NCBI RefSeq assembly: GCF_022682495.2
Contig: NC_071390.1
Span: 168,417,220 to 168,481,219 of the forward strand
DNA length: 64,000 nucleotides
Direction of reading: 5' to 3'
DNA from: Desmodus rotundus
Taxonomy: Eukaryota; Chordata; Mammalia; Chiroptera; Phyllostomidae
A program made the translations under genes and the position numbers. The notes beneath the pieces were generated by a model. The model worked only from the letters and a program-made list of their open reading frames with translations, ran no database searches and was not told where the DNA came from. Below, piece by piece: positions 11,812 through 23,252 of the stretch. The first letter of the stretch is position 1. Every line of letters starts with the position of its first letter.

Positions 11812-11875
11812 ACAGTGTGTGTAAGTGTATACGTGCACATATGTGAACGTGTGTGTGCCTGTAAATGTATATAAG
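11812..11875 (+). repeat. TG-rich degenerate microsatellite
   Basis: TGTGTGTAAG, GTGTATACGTG and similar purine-pyrimidine alternation; probably a decayed (TG)n. Confidence 0.6.
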
Positions 11876-11879
11876 TTTT

Positions 11880-14555
11880 TTCTATTCTGCACAATGTTCT
11901 GTGGGAACTGAGTAAATGTCAAAGCATCATACCCAGGCAACCTTTTCAAGTTGAACTAATGGAACCTCAAATGAATTTACTTACACTCCTTTGCTCTTAT
12001 AAATCCCAAGTTCAGTCACACCTGACATTCTTTATACATTTTAACAAAAGCAAAGTCACATTGCAAGCAAAAGACTAATGCAAGTAGAGAAAGACAAAAA
12101 TTTAATCTCTTAGAATAAACTATAATTTTAAACTAATACTGGGTTATTTCTACTTGTCTAGCACAGTCTTTTGTATGACTGGGCAAGGAGGGAGTTCCAA
12201 TTTCTCCACTACTGATCTTCAATTTAAATGAGACATCATTAATCATTTCTCAAAATAGTTTCAGTGTGTTCTTTATAAATTGGAGATAAACATGCCTCAT
12301 TCTGACTTCCATTGCTGAATAATAACAACTCCATTTTTTGTTTTATTTTTATATTTGAGGAAAAGCAGAGTCTTGAAAGGAGTTCTAATTCATTAATAAA
12401 TCTATCTTCTGTATCCTAAAAGTGCATAAAAAAAGAGCAGAGAAATCAGTATTTGTTTTTTTGTTTTTGGTTTTTTGGGGGTTTTTTGGTTGTCATTAAA
12501 TTTTGAAGCTTCCACAATGCAGGCTAATAATTTTGAGGGCTGCACAACTCTGGGAACTAAGTGAGAATGTCAAAAATAATCAAAAAGTAGAAAACTCATA
12601 CACAGATAAAGAAATATTTTCCAAACAGAATAAAGGTTTTCAGCAGCATATTGGCTACATAGTTAGCCCAGCTCATTGAATTGAAGCTCTAAGTAAACAA
12701 AACAAAAACACAGAAAACTACGAACAAATACCCCCCACTGCCCCCACTCCACTGGTCTACACTATTCCCTAATGGTCAGAAGAGGACATGTAAATCTGGT
12801 CTGAAAGACAGACTGAACCTGAGCATTGACAATGGGATTTGCAGGGAGGAAAGAGTGCCACCTACTGAATCACCACCTTTCAGATGTTTCTGTCAGCACT
12901 TTGTTTTCCTTGGAGTTCTACCAACCCTGGAGCATGACCTTGCTTAGAAATGAAATCTGACCTCATTACAATGCAAGCTTAGCTATCTGCAGGCGCATTA
13001 CACAATCAGCCAGAACCCCTCATCTGCAGATTTTCCCCCAAATAGTGCAACACTAAGTGAGAGCCACAAGAAAGACAAGCAGAGGGGCTACATAGAACCA
13101 AACAGCAAGAACAGCTGTGAAAGGGGCTGAGGCATCTGTGTAATGATATGTTTAGTCACTAAACACAACTATTTTATCTTAAGATACGCTCAAAATTCAC
13201 TACACATGTTTATGGAAAGTCTCCGTATTCTCAGTCTGAGAAAAGTGCCTAACTAAATGTTTTGTTGGAATGAACTTAATTGTTGACATCTGGAATTGGT
13301 TAATGTTAATATTAACAAAGCATTTGGCTAAATAAAATGATATGAGACAAAGGTCTATTCTGAACATTTATTGTGTCATATTCATATACAGTTTAATGGA
13401 AAATCTGCTAAATTTATTTAAAAATTAATAGATGGATATTAACGATTGTGACCAACATTAATTTTTAACTTAGTTCAATCTTAAGTATTAAATCAACACC
13501 TTCTGAGTTACATGTGCAGGAGGACCTATTCACATAAAAATCCATATTACAAAGACTCCAATATAAAGATCTGATTCGTCTCCTAAGCATATTCATATAT
13601 TATGAACCATGAGAGCACAAGAAAGGTTAAAAATGTAAAAATATTAACCATGTGTGCTTTTATGACCTGACTCACCTTGGAGTTTGCCATCATTTATTGT
13701 AACACATAACTTATCCCTTATGTGCCTCATAACCCATCCACCTATGACTGCCTAACGGAAATATTAGGGACCACAGTTTCCCTAGAGAATGGTACAACTA
13801 AATGTAAACATTTTAAGTCAAAGGATAGCTATGCACATTGATATAAGGGAGGACATGTTTAGATACATTTGCTTGTTTTGTGGCAGATGCCAGTGGCCTC
13901 CTTAAAAGAGTAAAGAATTCAAAGGAATTATGTAGATTGGCCTTGGGAAATTCAGAAGCATCAGCTAGCCTTGAGCTAGACTGAAGAGAAACACTTTACC
14001 AGAGCGTCTTAACCCAATTAAATAGCTATCCCCAGGCATCTTGCTGTAGTAAGTAATTGAATCCAATGACAAATGTTCCGCTTTCATAAAGGGCATAGTG
14101 TTAGAAAAACCTAAACATTTTTCAGTTGTTATTACTTTTTTTTTCATTCTTTGAAAGTAAAATGTTTGGCAATACTGGAAAGGAAGTAGCCAGAAAAACC
14201 CAAATATGAGATCATGCCGCAGGGATATATAGATGACAACCTAATGGCAACTTGTGGCCACAGCTAGAACTGAATGAACAATAAAACAAGTAACACAATA
14301 TTGGATTGTAACCCAAAGTATAAAGTAAATTACATGTATTCACACTGATACAAACAAATGATTGAATAAATAAAAAGTAGAGGATAAACAACTCCTCTTT
14401 GCAGAATATCAATACTCTCCCACTTTTGAGTATGGATTGAACTTAGTGACTCACTTCCAGTGAATAGAGTACAAAAACGAGGAACGTAGCAATTTTGCAG
14501 GGAATGTTCCTGGTAAGCACTACCTGTGATCAAATCAATACTATCAATGATGTCA
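11880..14555. other. Mostly unassigned AT-rich DNA
   Basis: There is a T/G-rich homopolymer patch at about 12452-12500. No gene, and no repeat I can name. The block at about 12770-13090 is more GC-balanced than its surroundings. Confidence 0.3.
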
Positions 14556-14559
14556 CATG

Positions 14560-15058
14560 AATGTCATCTACCTCCTGATGTGCTGTTTTGAGAGGGGCAT
14601 TCACCTCTGTGGTGTTCTTTCCAAAAACCCATAACCTCATTCTAGACATGAGAACATGTCAGACAGACCACATCTGAGGTGTGTTCTACAAACTCCCTGG
14701 GTGGTGTAGCTCAAAACTCTGAAGGTCGTGAAAACCTAGGAAAGACTGAGGGAATGCCACAGATCAGATAAACCCAGGAGACCTGATAACTACATGCAAT
14801 GTAGAATTCTGGATTTGGTCTTAAAAATAAAAGAATAGTGTAAAAAATGGTGAAATCCAAATAACGTTTGGAGTTTAGTTAAAGAGTAACATACCAATGT
14901 TGGTTTTTCAGTTTTGACCAATGTAAGATGATATAAAGTAGAAACAGTACGAGAAACTGAAACTGGGAAAGTAATATAAAGGTATAATCCAAACTACCCT
15001 TGCAACTTCTCTATAAGTCTAACATTACTCCAAAATAAAAAAGTTTATTAAAAATGTT
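14560..15058 (+). repeat. Ancient L1M 3' end
   Basis: The order 'cacagatcagataaaccc', 'acatgcaatgtagaattctg', 'accaatgttggtttttcagt', 'tgcaacttctctataagtct', 'attactccaaaataaaaaag' matches the 3' terminus of old L1M elements, in sense and ending in an A-rich tail. A second copy of this terminus lies at 17600-17880. Confidence 0.75.
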
Positions 15059-15384
15059 TGAGGAAAATATTCTTGTGGAAACAAAGTTTGTCAAGTCTCT
15101 GGATCTTATGATACATAATTCTTATGGCTGCTCTGTACTTTAAAAGTATTTGTTGGATCCCATTGCTATATATAATACCCATCAATATTAATGTATTTGC
15201 AACATTCCCATTTAAAGAAGTTAGACATGGCAGCCGTAATATTAGGACTTTAAGTAGGTAATATCTGGATAAGAGATGATGTTGATTACAAAGAAAGTGA
15301 TGGAAAATAGGTAGTTTCTGGATAAATTTTGAAAATAAAATCAATAGATTTGTTTAACTATTAAACAGTATGAGAGAAACTGTT

Positions 15385-15665
15385 GATTCAAAGATTTCTC
15401 CATGGTTTTGAGCCTGAGAAACTGGGAGGATGGTGTTACCAGTAACAGAGATGAGAAAGACTTCAGGGGCAGCAGGTTTCTGAGAAGGGGAAAGAAAACC
15501 ACGATTCAGATTTAGATACATAATCACAATGTATTGTGCTTAACATACCTGTTTGAGCAATATAGTCACCATCTTACATATGTAGTTTAGAGAAGCTATC
15601 CAAGCTAGAGATTTAATTTGGGAGCCATTAGGATATAGAGGACAAATGATCACAGCAAGGAAGTG
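15385..15665 (-). repeat. L2 LINE fragment, antisense
   Basis: Phrases 'gagcctgagaaactgggagg', 'agtaacagagatgagaaaga' and 'aatttgggagccattaggat' belong to L2 read in reverse complement. Strongly diverged. Confidence 0.5.
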
Positions 15666-15669
15666 ACTA

Positions 15670-16300
15670 TGCAAAGAAAACATCCCAGGGGGCCTCCAAT
15701 ATGAAGAAATGAGGTAGATGAGGAGATCCTGAAATGATAAATGAGGCAGAAAACAACAAGATGAGGTTTTCCAGGCTATGGCACAGATTGGGGAACCCAA
15801 GGAGCCTCAGTGGATGACCTGAGTTACTGAGCTGGAGCTGAGAGGTCAAGGAGGCCGAGGTGGCAGGCACTGACCTGGCCCAGTAACAAAGAGGAGGGAG
15901 TTTCAAAGAAAAAACCCTTGCTGTGTGCATAGAGCCCCCCCTCAAGTACTGAGCAAAGCAAAAATCAGAATATGCGCCTGAGGAAGCTAACACAGGCTAG
16001 AGAGAATCTACTGGAGATTAGAGGGAAAAATGCCTGGTAGTCAGAGGAGGCTGGGAACAGTGCCTGCTACTAACAACCAGATTAAAACAACAAAAGCAAC
16101 AACCAAAATCAGCCCACTATGCACTGGGCACTGAGTGAAATACTCAGAAAAATTTGTCTTCAGAGGAGAGAAATCATTATTCCTAGAACAAATGTTCCTC
16201 TAGTCCTGCCTAACAGAATGTGAAAAACAAACACATAAATGCACAAAAAACATGAAAGAATTAAACTGATTAAACTGCTTTGTAGTAAATAAATTTTGTC
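15670..16300. other. No recognised feature
   Basis: Two overlapping minus-strand frames (86 and 108 codons, 15540-15993) partly overlap the L2 relic. They have no domain and no splice signals I can support. Confidence 0.35.
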
Positions 16301-16980
16301 CTAATATGGGATTCAAAATTATTTATAGAAATACACAAAAATATCCAACATCCATCAAGATGAGATTCATAATATCTAGTATACAATAAAAAATTAGAAG
16401 TCTTGTAAAGAAGCAGAAAAATGTGAGCTGTACTAAAGAGAAAAAAAGTAACTGATTGAAACTGGTACAGATGTTAGAATTAGTAGACAAGGATATTAAA
16501 ACAATTATAATGGTACTGCATATGTTCACAAATATTTAAAATGAAAGAATGGAACATATTAAGTAGAAACATAGAATGTACAATTTATAAGACCCCAATC
16601 AAACCCTAGTGATAAAAATTACAATGTGTGAGATTAAAAATATACTTTATGGGATTAATGAAAAATTAGATCCTGCAGAAGAAAAAATAATAATGAATTT
16701 AAATATATAGCAATAAAAACTATTCAAAAGGAAAACAGAGAAAAAGATAATTAAATAAATGAACATCAGTCAGTCAGTCTAATATGCTCTCATTTGAGAG
16801 GACTCTCATTTGAGTCCCTGAAAGAGAGAAAGAGGCCTAAAAAATTGTTTGTGGCTATAAGGGCCAGAGATTTTCCAAATTTAAAAATAACTATAAAACA
16901 ACTAATCCACAAAGCTCAACAAACCCCAAGTGAAAAAGAACTAAAATAAAAACTTGAAGAGAATGATAGTAAAACATACA

Positions 16981-17525
16981 TTGGGTTGACCAAAAACTTT
17001 GTCCAATTGTCTCCATGCAATAAATGGCTCTAGCAGGGCTTAGTTGCTTTTAATTTCATTCAAAACAATTTTTTTAGAATGTGTTGTGACATCTGTCATA
17101 TTGGCATGCATTTAAAAACAAAACTTACCAACATTGGTGAATTTTTGTGCAGCTGTTTATTGAAGATGGAGGAAGATATGCAACATTTTTGGTGTATTAT
17201 GCTTCATTATTTTAAGAAAGGTAAATATACAACTGGAACGCAAAAATAAAAAAAAATTGTATGGTGTATGGAGCAGGTGCTTGACTGATGGAATGTGTCA
17301 AAAGTGGTTTGCGAAGTTTCTTGGACTATGGACATTTTGGGCAAATAATTCTTTACTGTGGGGCCATCTTATGCATTGGAAGATGTTTAGCAGCATCCCT
17401 GGCTTCTACCCACTAGAGAGCGGGAGATAGCCGACACACCAAAAATATCCAAATCAATAAAGATATGGGTGAAAATATGTTTTATTTTATGGAAAAAACC
17501 TAAATGGACTTTCTAGCCAACCCAA
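16981..17525 (+). mobile_element. Composite mariner carrying an internal MER20-like segment
   Basis: The left end TTGGGTTGACCAAAAACTTT and right end (reverse complement TTGGGTTGGCTAGAAAGTCC) form mariner TIRs. From 17167 the plus strand carries a decayed transposase N-terminus (the reading starting at the ATG at 17167 begins MEEDMQHF; 'tgtcaaaagtggtttgcgaa' lies in the DNA-binding region). At about 17320 this switches to MER20-like sequence and at about 17417 it switches back to mariner (gagcgggagatagccgacac). The rest of the transposase is deleted up to the 3' end. Total 545 bp; non-autonomous. It interrupts the old HAL1 relic, with TA or degenerate TA at the edges. Confidence 0.78.
17320..17416 (-). 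mobile_element. MER20-like hAT fragment inside the mariner
   Basis: 'gacattttgggcaaataatt', 'gtggggccatcttatgcatt', 'ggatgtttagcagcatccct' and 'ctacccactaga' are the antisense of the MER20 family body. Only about 97 bp is present, with neither MER20 terminus, so it is not a simple MER20 insertion. Confidence 0.7.
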
Positions 17526-17599
17526 TAATAATCAAATTGCTCTAAAACCAGTGGTAATCAGAAATCTGAAAATAAGCCAGAGGAGAAAAAGACATGTGC

Positions 17600-17880
17600 A
17601 CTATCAAACTCAGGACATGCCTAAGAAGAAACCATAATTAAATGTAATGTGACATCCTGGATGGGGTTCTCGAACAGAAATCAGACATTAAGGCTAAGAA
17701 AATTTAAATAAAATATTGATTTTAGTTAATAAGAATGTATCAATATCAGTTCAATAATTGTAACAAATAATTTACTTGTTATAATTTGGTTAATAATGAA
17801 GGAAACTGAGTTCATGGTGTATGGAAACTCTGTACTATCTCAGAACTTTTTAATAAATTTAACATGAGGTTTATAAAAAA
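17600..17880 (+). repeat. L1M 3' end inserted in the HAL1-type relic
   Basis: 'taaatgtaatgtgacatcct', 'ggatggggttctcgaacaga', 'gtatcaatatcagttcaata', 'gaaactctgtactatctcag' repeat the terminus seen at 14560-15058. ORF1-type sequence stops before it and resumes after it at the matching point. Confidence 0.65.
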
Positions 17881-18403
17881 TTATTTATAGAAGAACAAAA
17901 GTAAGAATAATGGCAGATTTTTTGTTTTGCCAGAAACAGCACAAGCGACAATATCAGAGAATAATCTTTAATATATTCCAAGAAAAACAGTCAACCTAGA
18001 ATTCTTTACACAATGAAGTATCTTTCAGAAATGAATATAGGAGAGAGTTTTACAGTTATACAAAATCTGAAATAATAGCAGACCCCTATGATAAGAAGTA
18101 TTAAAAGAAGTACTTCAAGCAGAAAGGAGATCAGATGGAAATATGATTCTACTCCAATAAATGACGAGCACCAGAAATGGTAGCCACTTAGGTAAATATA
18201 TCAGATATTATTCTTATCATTCATATCTTATGAAAGTAACTAGCTATTAAAATGAAATTAAATATAGTGAGAAAATACAGCATATGTAAAAGTAAAATTA
18301 TAAAACCAAAGGCTGTTTATCTGAGAAAATCAATAACATTGTTTAATATAGAGAGAGACAAATTGGAAAAAAGAGAAGACAAAAAATTACTGTATCAGAA
18401 ATA

Positions 18404-18677
18404 AGGAGGATTCCATGTCTCTGGTTCTATTTTGCTGTTTGTTTGTTTTGTTAATTAGGTTCCATTTATAGGTGAGATCCCAAACTGACAGTGACCAGAG
18501 GGGAAGGGGTAGGGGAAAGAAAGGGAAGGGTAAAGTCAAGGAACATGTATAAAGGACCCACTGACAAAACAAATGGGGAGGGGAGGATTGACTATGGGAG
18601 GTGGTGGGTGGGTAGGGCAGGGGAAAGTAATGGGGGAATAATGGGGAAAACTGTAACTGAATAACAATTAAAAAAAG
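18404..18677 (+). mobile_element. Bat-type LINE-1 3' end with inverted 5' segment
   Basis: 18404-18479 is antisense L1 ('gtctctggttctattttgct' ... 'tccatttataggtgagatc'). 18480-18677 is sense L1 3' UTR (caaactgacagtgaccagag ... ataacaattaaaaaaag). In the colinear copy at 7798-8300 these two segments adjoin head to tail, so the left piece has been flipped. This is the structure expected from twin-primed reverse transcription. Only a few bases are missing at the junction. No clear TSD found. Confidence 0.82.
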
Positions 18678-18699
18678 AAGTAAGAAAGATGATATTAAT

Positions 18700-19133
18700 A
18701 CAGATCCAACATATTAAAGTAATAATGAACTATTTGAAAAATTTATACCAATAAATTCATTCATTTAGGCAAAATGGACAAATTATTTAAGAGACACTAA
18801 TCTCAATAAAAAAAATCAATAACCTGAATAGAACTTTATCTACATAAATTATAAATTTGCACTTATAAATCAAAATTCTGAAACAGATAGCTTTATTGGT
18901 GAATTATTCTAAGCACTAGGAAAAATAGAACAGCAATTCTACACAAATTTTCAAAAAATTGAAGATGAGGGATTACTTTCCAATTCACTCTGTAATACCA
19001 GCATTATCTTAGTTTAAAAATGAGGCAAAGACATTATAGGAGAATAAAACTACAGACCAATATTTACAATGAATATTTATGTACAACTTCTTTTAAAATT
19101 TTTAGAAAATAGGATTCAACAAAACATCAAAAT
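18700..19133 (+). repeat. Old L1 ORF2 relic, upstream part
   Basis: Reverse-transcriptase-domain DNA in sense, badly decayed ('tctacacaaattttcaaaaa', 'accagcattatcttagttta', 'aaactacagaccaatattta'). It continues at 21092 after the HAL1-like insertion. Confidence 0.65.
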
Positions 19134-19141
19134 GGTAATAG

Positions 19142-21083
19142 AGCAGGACTTCTGGCCAAGATGGAGGTGTAGGTAGATACACTTTGCCTCCTCATACAAC
19201 CAAAAGGACAAGAGCAAATTTAAAAACAAATATAACCAGAACTTCCCCAAAAGCAAACTGTATTGAAGTCCAACAACAAAGCAGTTAAAGAAGAAACATT
19301 ATTTCGAACTAGTAGGAAGGGTGGAGATGAGCATCCAGGGAGGAGAAGACTCACGGTGAAGTGGCAGCTGGCGGAATGCATCAGGCAAGGCAGTGGCTGG
19401 TGACCAAGTGGTCCCACATTTGCATGTGGATAACTGGGAAGAACAACTGGGGAGCAAGACAGACTGCTCAGCCTGCTGTTCCAGAGTGGGGAAATAAAGC
19501 TTCAAGACCTTTGGCAGTAAAAACCTGTGGGGGTGGCAGTGGTGAGGGAAATTCCCAGCTCCACAGGACAGTTCCTTGGAGAGACTCACTGGGTCCTGGA
19601 ATGTACAAGCCCACCCACCCTGGAATCAGCACCAGAAGGGCCCAATTTGCTTATGGGTAACTGAGGAAGTGACTGAAAGCCACAGAGAGCTGAACAAGCA
19701 GCATTGTTCCTGTTCTGACCCCTATTCCACAGACAGCACCACAACGCAGCTACGTGGGTTGCACCATCGCCCTGGCAAATACCTAAGGCTCGACTGCTTA
19801 TACATAACAGCTGTGCCAGGACAAAAAAAAAATATATGGCCCAAATGAAAGAACAGATCAAAGCTCCAATAAAATAGAACTAATTGATGATGATATCTAT
19901 CAGCCTATCAGATGCAGAGTTCAAAACACTGATAATCAGGATGCTCACAGAAATGGTTGAGTGTGGTCACAAAATGGAGGAAAAAGTGAAGGCTATACAA
20001 AGTGAAATGAAAAGAAATGTACAGGGAACCAACAATGAAGTGAAGGAAACTGGAACTCAAATCAATGATTTGGAGCAGAAGGAAGAAATAAACATTCAAC
20101 CAGAACAGAGGGAAGAAACAAGAATTCAAAAAAATGAGGAGAGGCTTAGAAACCTCTGGGACAATTTAAACATTCCAACATCTGAATCATAGGGGTACCA
20201 GAAGGAGGAGAGGAAGAGCAAAAAATGGAAAACTTATTTGAAAAATTAATGGAGAACTTCCCCAATCTGGCAAAGGATATAGACTTCCAGGAAGTCCAGG
20301 AAGCTCAGAGTCCCAAAGAAATTGGATCCAAGGAAGCACACACCAAAGCACATCATAATTACATTACCCAAGATTAAAGATAAGGAGAGAATTTTAAAAG
20401 CAGCAGGAGAAAAGGAGATAGTTACCTGTAAAGAAGTTTCCATTAGACTATCAGCTGATTTCTCAAAAGAAACCTTACAGGCAAGAAGGGGCTGGAAAGT
20501 TGTTTTCAAAGTCAAGAAAGGCAAGGACCTACATCCAAGATTACTCTATTCAGCAAAGCTATCATTTAGAATGGAAGGGCAGATAAAGTGCTTGCCAGAT
20601 AAGGTCAAGTTAAAGGAGTTCATCATCACCAAGCCCTTATTATATGAAATGTTAAAGGGACTTATCTAAGAAAAAGATGATCAAAATTATGAACAGTAAA
20701 ATTACAATAAACTCACAACTATCTACAACTGAACCTAAAAAACCCCCACAAAAACAAACTAAGCAAACAACCAAAGCAGAAAGAGAATCACAGAAATGGA
20801 GATCACATGGAGGGTTATTAGTGGGAAGGGAGAGGGGATAATAGGGAAAAGGTACAGGGAACAGAAGCATAAATGGTTGGTACAAAATAGACAGTGGGAG
20901 GTTAAGAATAGTATAGGAAATAGAAAAGCTGAAGAACTTACATGTATGACCCATGGACCTGAACTAAGGTGGGGGCAATATGAGTGGGAGAAGGATGCAG
21001 GGCAGAGGGGAATAAAGGGGGGGGGGGCGGGAATGGGACAACTGCAATAGCATAATCAATAAACTACATGTTTTTCATATAAG
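19142..21083 (+). mobile_element. HAL1-like (half-LINE-1) retrotransposon, near full length
   Basis: It begins at the typical LINE 5' start (gagcaggacttctggccaag), with about 700 bp of GC-richer 5' UTR. It carries a LINE ORF1 (19845-20669) and then passes straight into a ~400-bp 3' UTR with purine-rich tracts, including a run of eleven G at 21017-21027, ending 'gggacaactgcaatagcata' and 'atcaataaac'. There is no ORF2. GGTAATAG lies on both sides (19134-19141 and 21084-21091), and the interrupted host is an old L1 ORF2 whose two halves match up. At about 1.94 kb it is the size expected of a complete HAL1. Its spread would have required ORF2p in trans. Confidence 0.82.
19845..20669 (+). pseudogene. 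LINE ORF1 (ORF1p-like) pseudogene in the HAL1-like element
   Basis: ORF1p is the RNA-binding chaperone of LINE particles. From the ATG at 19845, an early stop follows a few codons (MKEQIKAPIK). The long open piece 19884-20192 is the coiled-coil half (AEFKTLIIRMLTEMVECGHK ... EERLRNLWDNLNIPTSES). A stop at 20190-20192 and a frame change before 20322 break it. 20322-20669 encodes the RRM start (HIIITLPKIKDKERILKAA) and the C-terminal RNA-binding domain (RLSADFSKETLQARRGWKVV ... LLYEMLKGLI), ending at the natural stop. About 275 codons in total versus roughly 330 in L1 ORF1. Two lesions make it inactive as a single protein, but the second half is remarkably intact. Confidence 0.83.
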
Positions 21084-21091
21084 GGTAATAG

Positions 21092-23150
21092 ACCATGAGC
21101 AAGTGAAAAACATAATGTGGGATGACCAAGTGGGGTTTATACCAGAATAGCAAAGTTTGGTCTATCATTTGAAAATCATCGCAAATCTCAACTTTAACAA
21201 AGTGAAAATGAAAAACCATATAGCAATCACAATACAATAAAAAAGTCATTTGACGGGTTCTGACATCCATTACTGATGGAAAAAAAAAAAACTCTCAGCA
21301 ATGAAGGGAACCTCTTAAATCTGATCAGGGGCGGTAAGAAAAATCTCTAGCTAACATCACAACATTGCAAAACTAGATGTTTCACTTCTAAGATTAGGAA
21401 CAGGAAGGGTGTCTACTTTCTACTCAACATATTACTGTGCATCTGAGCCAGTGTAATAAGATTAGAGGAAAAAAATGGAGACATTCAGAGTGAAAAAGGA
21501 AGAGCAAACTTCTCTATTTTCAGTTGACATGATCATCTATATACAAAATATTACTGAGTCTACTGAAAAGTTACTACAACTAATAAGTAAGTTCACCAAG
21601 GTGTGTATCTGCAATCAAGAACAACAATCAATTGTATTTGTATATATAAGCAACAAACAGGCTATGTTGCAGAAATCGACAAGTTAATTCTAAAATGTCA
21701 ATGCAATGTCAAGAATCTAGAATAGCCAAAATAACTTTGAAAGGGAAAGTGACAAGACTTATTATAAAACTACAGTAATCAAGACAGTTTAATATTGGTG
21801 TAAAGATAAGTACATTAATGGAAGAAAATAGAGAGTTCTGAAATAGACCCACATATAGAGACAACTGATAAATGATCCCCTGCCACCCCAAAAAAGGTAT
21901 AAAAGCAGTTCAAGGGAAACGCATAGTCTTTAAAACATTGTTCTGGATAATGAATATTTGTGCCCCCCAAACTGAACTTCAATCCATGCTTTGACCATAT
22001 ACAGAAATTAACTAAAAATGGAGCATGGGCCATTATATAAAATCAAAAACTATAAAATTTCTAAGAAAAAATAATAAAATCTTTGTGATTTTTGCATAGG
22101 CAGAGACTTTTTATACACAATACCAAAAGTATGATCCATCTAGGGAAAAATTTATATATTGGATTTCATCAACATTAAACAACTTCTGTTCTTTCAAGTA
22201 CACTGTTTAGAGAATGAAAAGAGAACCACAGACTGGGAGAACTTTTAGCCAATCACATACATTGTGATAAAAGACTGTCTCTAGATTATGTAAGTAATTC
22301 TCCAAACTCAATAACAAGAGAATAAATAACCCAATAACAAATGGAGAAAAGATTTGAATAAATATTTTACTAAGGAAACAAATAAGGATGGCAAGTAAGC
22401 ACATGAAATGACACTCAACTTCATTAGCCATTGGGTACATCCAAATTACAACCACAATGAACTGCAAATGCACATGTTTTAGAATGGCTGAAATTTAAGA
22501 CTGACCATATGACATGTTGGGAGGATGTGCAGAGTAAATGAAATTTCATGTACCACCACTGAGAATGTAAAATGATAAAACCAGTTAGGAAAAAAGTTGC
22601 ATTTTCTTAAATATTAAACATTTATCTACCATATGATCATTTCACTGGTAGTCATTTACCTAAGAGAATTGAAAGCAAAAGTCTATAAAAAGACTTGCAC
22701 TTGAATGTTTATAGTATTATTTATTATAATTAGAGAATAGAATTGAGCCAAATGTCCATTACAGGTTTACAGATACACAAATTGTGGTACATTTGTAAAA
22801 TGGACTACTACTACTCGATGATAAAAAGGACTGAGATACTGATACACACAAAAGTGGATGGATATAAAAGAAAATTATGCTGAGTGAAAGTAAAGAGACA
22901 AAAGAAAAAGACTAAATACTATGTAACTTCAGTCATGTAAAATTCCAGGAAGTGTAACTAATCCTCATTGAAAGATATCAGATCTGCAGCTGCCTGGTGA
23001 TGGGAGTTGGGTAGGGTGACATGTTTACAAGGAGACTTTGGGGTGATGGATCTTCTCATTATCTTTCCTTGTAGTGTTGGTATCACAGGGATAAGTAATG
23101 ACAAAAGGTGTCAAATTTAACACTTTAAAAATATATGTAATTTGTTGTTT
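21092..23150 (+). repeat. Old L1 ORF2 relic, downstream part, with 3' UTR
   Basis: It continues the 18700-19133 relic. RT and C-terminal regions are recognisable: 'accatgagcaagtgaaaaac', 'gtttataccagaatagcaaa', 'atttcatcaacattaaacaa', 'ccattgggtacatccaaatt', 'attgagccaaatgtccatta', 'gctgagtgaaagtaaagaga'. No frame stays open beyond 92 codons on either strand; the longest in sense are 60-70. The 3' UTR from about 22950 carries 'gggtgatggatcttctcatt'. Confidence 0.8.
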
Positions 23151-23177
23151 GTCAATCATACCAAAAACAAGGCTGTT

Positions 23178-23252
23178 AAAAGACAATGCCTAGCACATGT
23201 AGTTGCACGGTAAATATTTGTTGAATAAGTGAATAGATGAGTGAACTAATTA
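23178..23252 (+). repeat. L2 LINE 3' terminus
   Basis: 'aatgcctagcacatgtagtt', 'taaatatttgttgaataagt', 'gaatagatgagtgaa' is the sense L2 end with its short tandem tail. Confidence 0.65.

Larger units (their letters stand above)
16310..18370 (+). repeat. Old HAL1/L1M ORF1-type LINE relic, interrupted twice
   Basis: The relic can be followed in three colinear pieces, 16310-16980, 17526-17600 and 17881-18370. Piece 1 has 'gaattagtagacaaggatat' and 'ccaaatttaaaaataactat'. Piece 2 has 'aatcaaattgctctaaaacc'. Piece 3 has 'caacctagaattctttacac', 'gtatctttcagaaatgaata' and 'agcaccagaaatggtagcca'. The order corresponds to the coiled-coil, RRM and C-terminal parts of LINE ORF1, then the post-ORF1 UTR, with no ORF2. 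That is the layout of half-L1 (HAL1) elements. Many stops and indels; no coding potential. The gaps are a mariner and an L1M tail. Confidence 0.72.
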
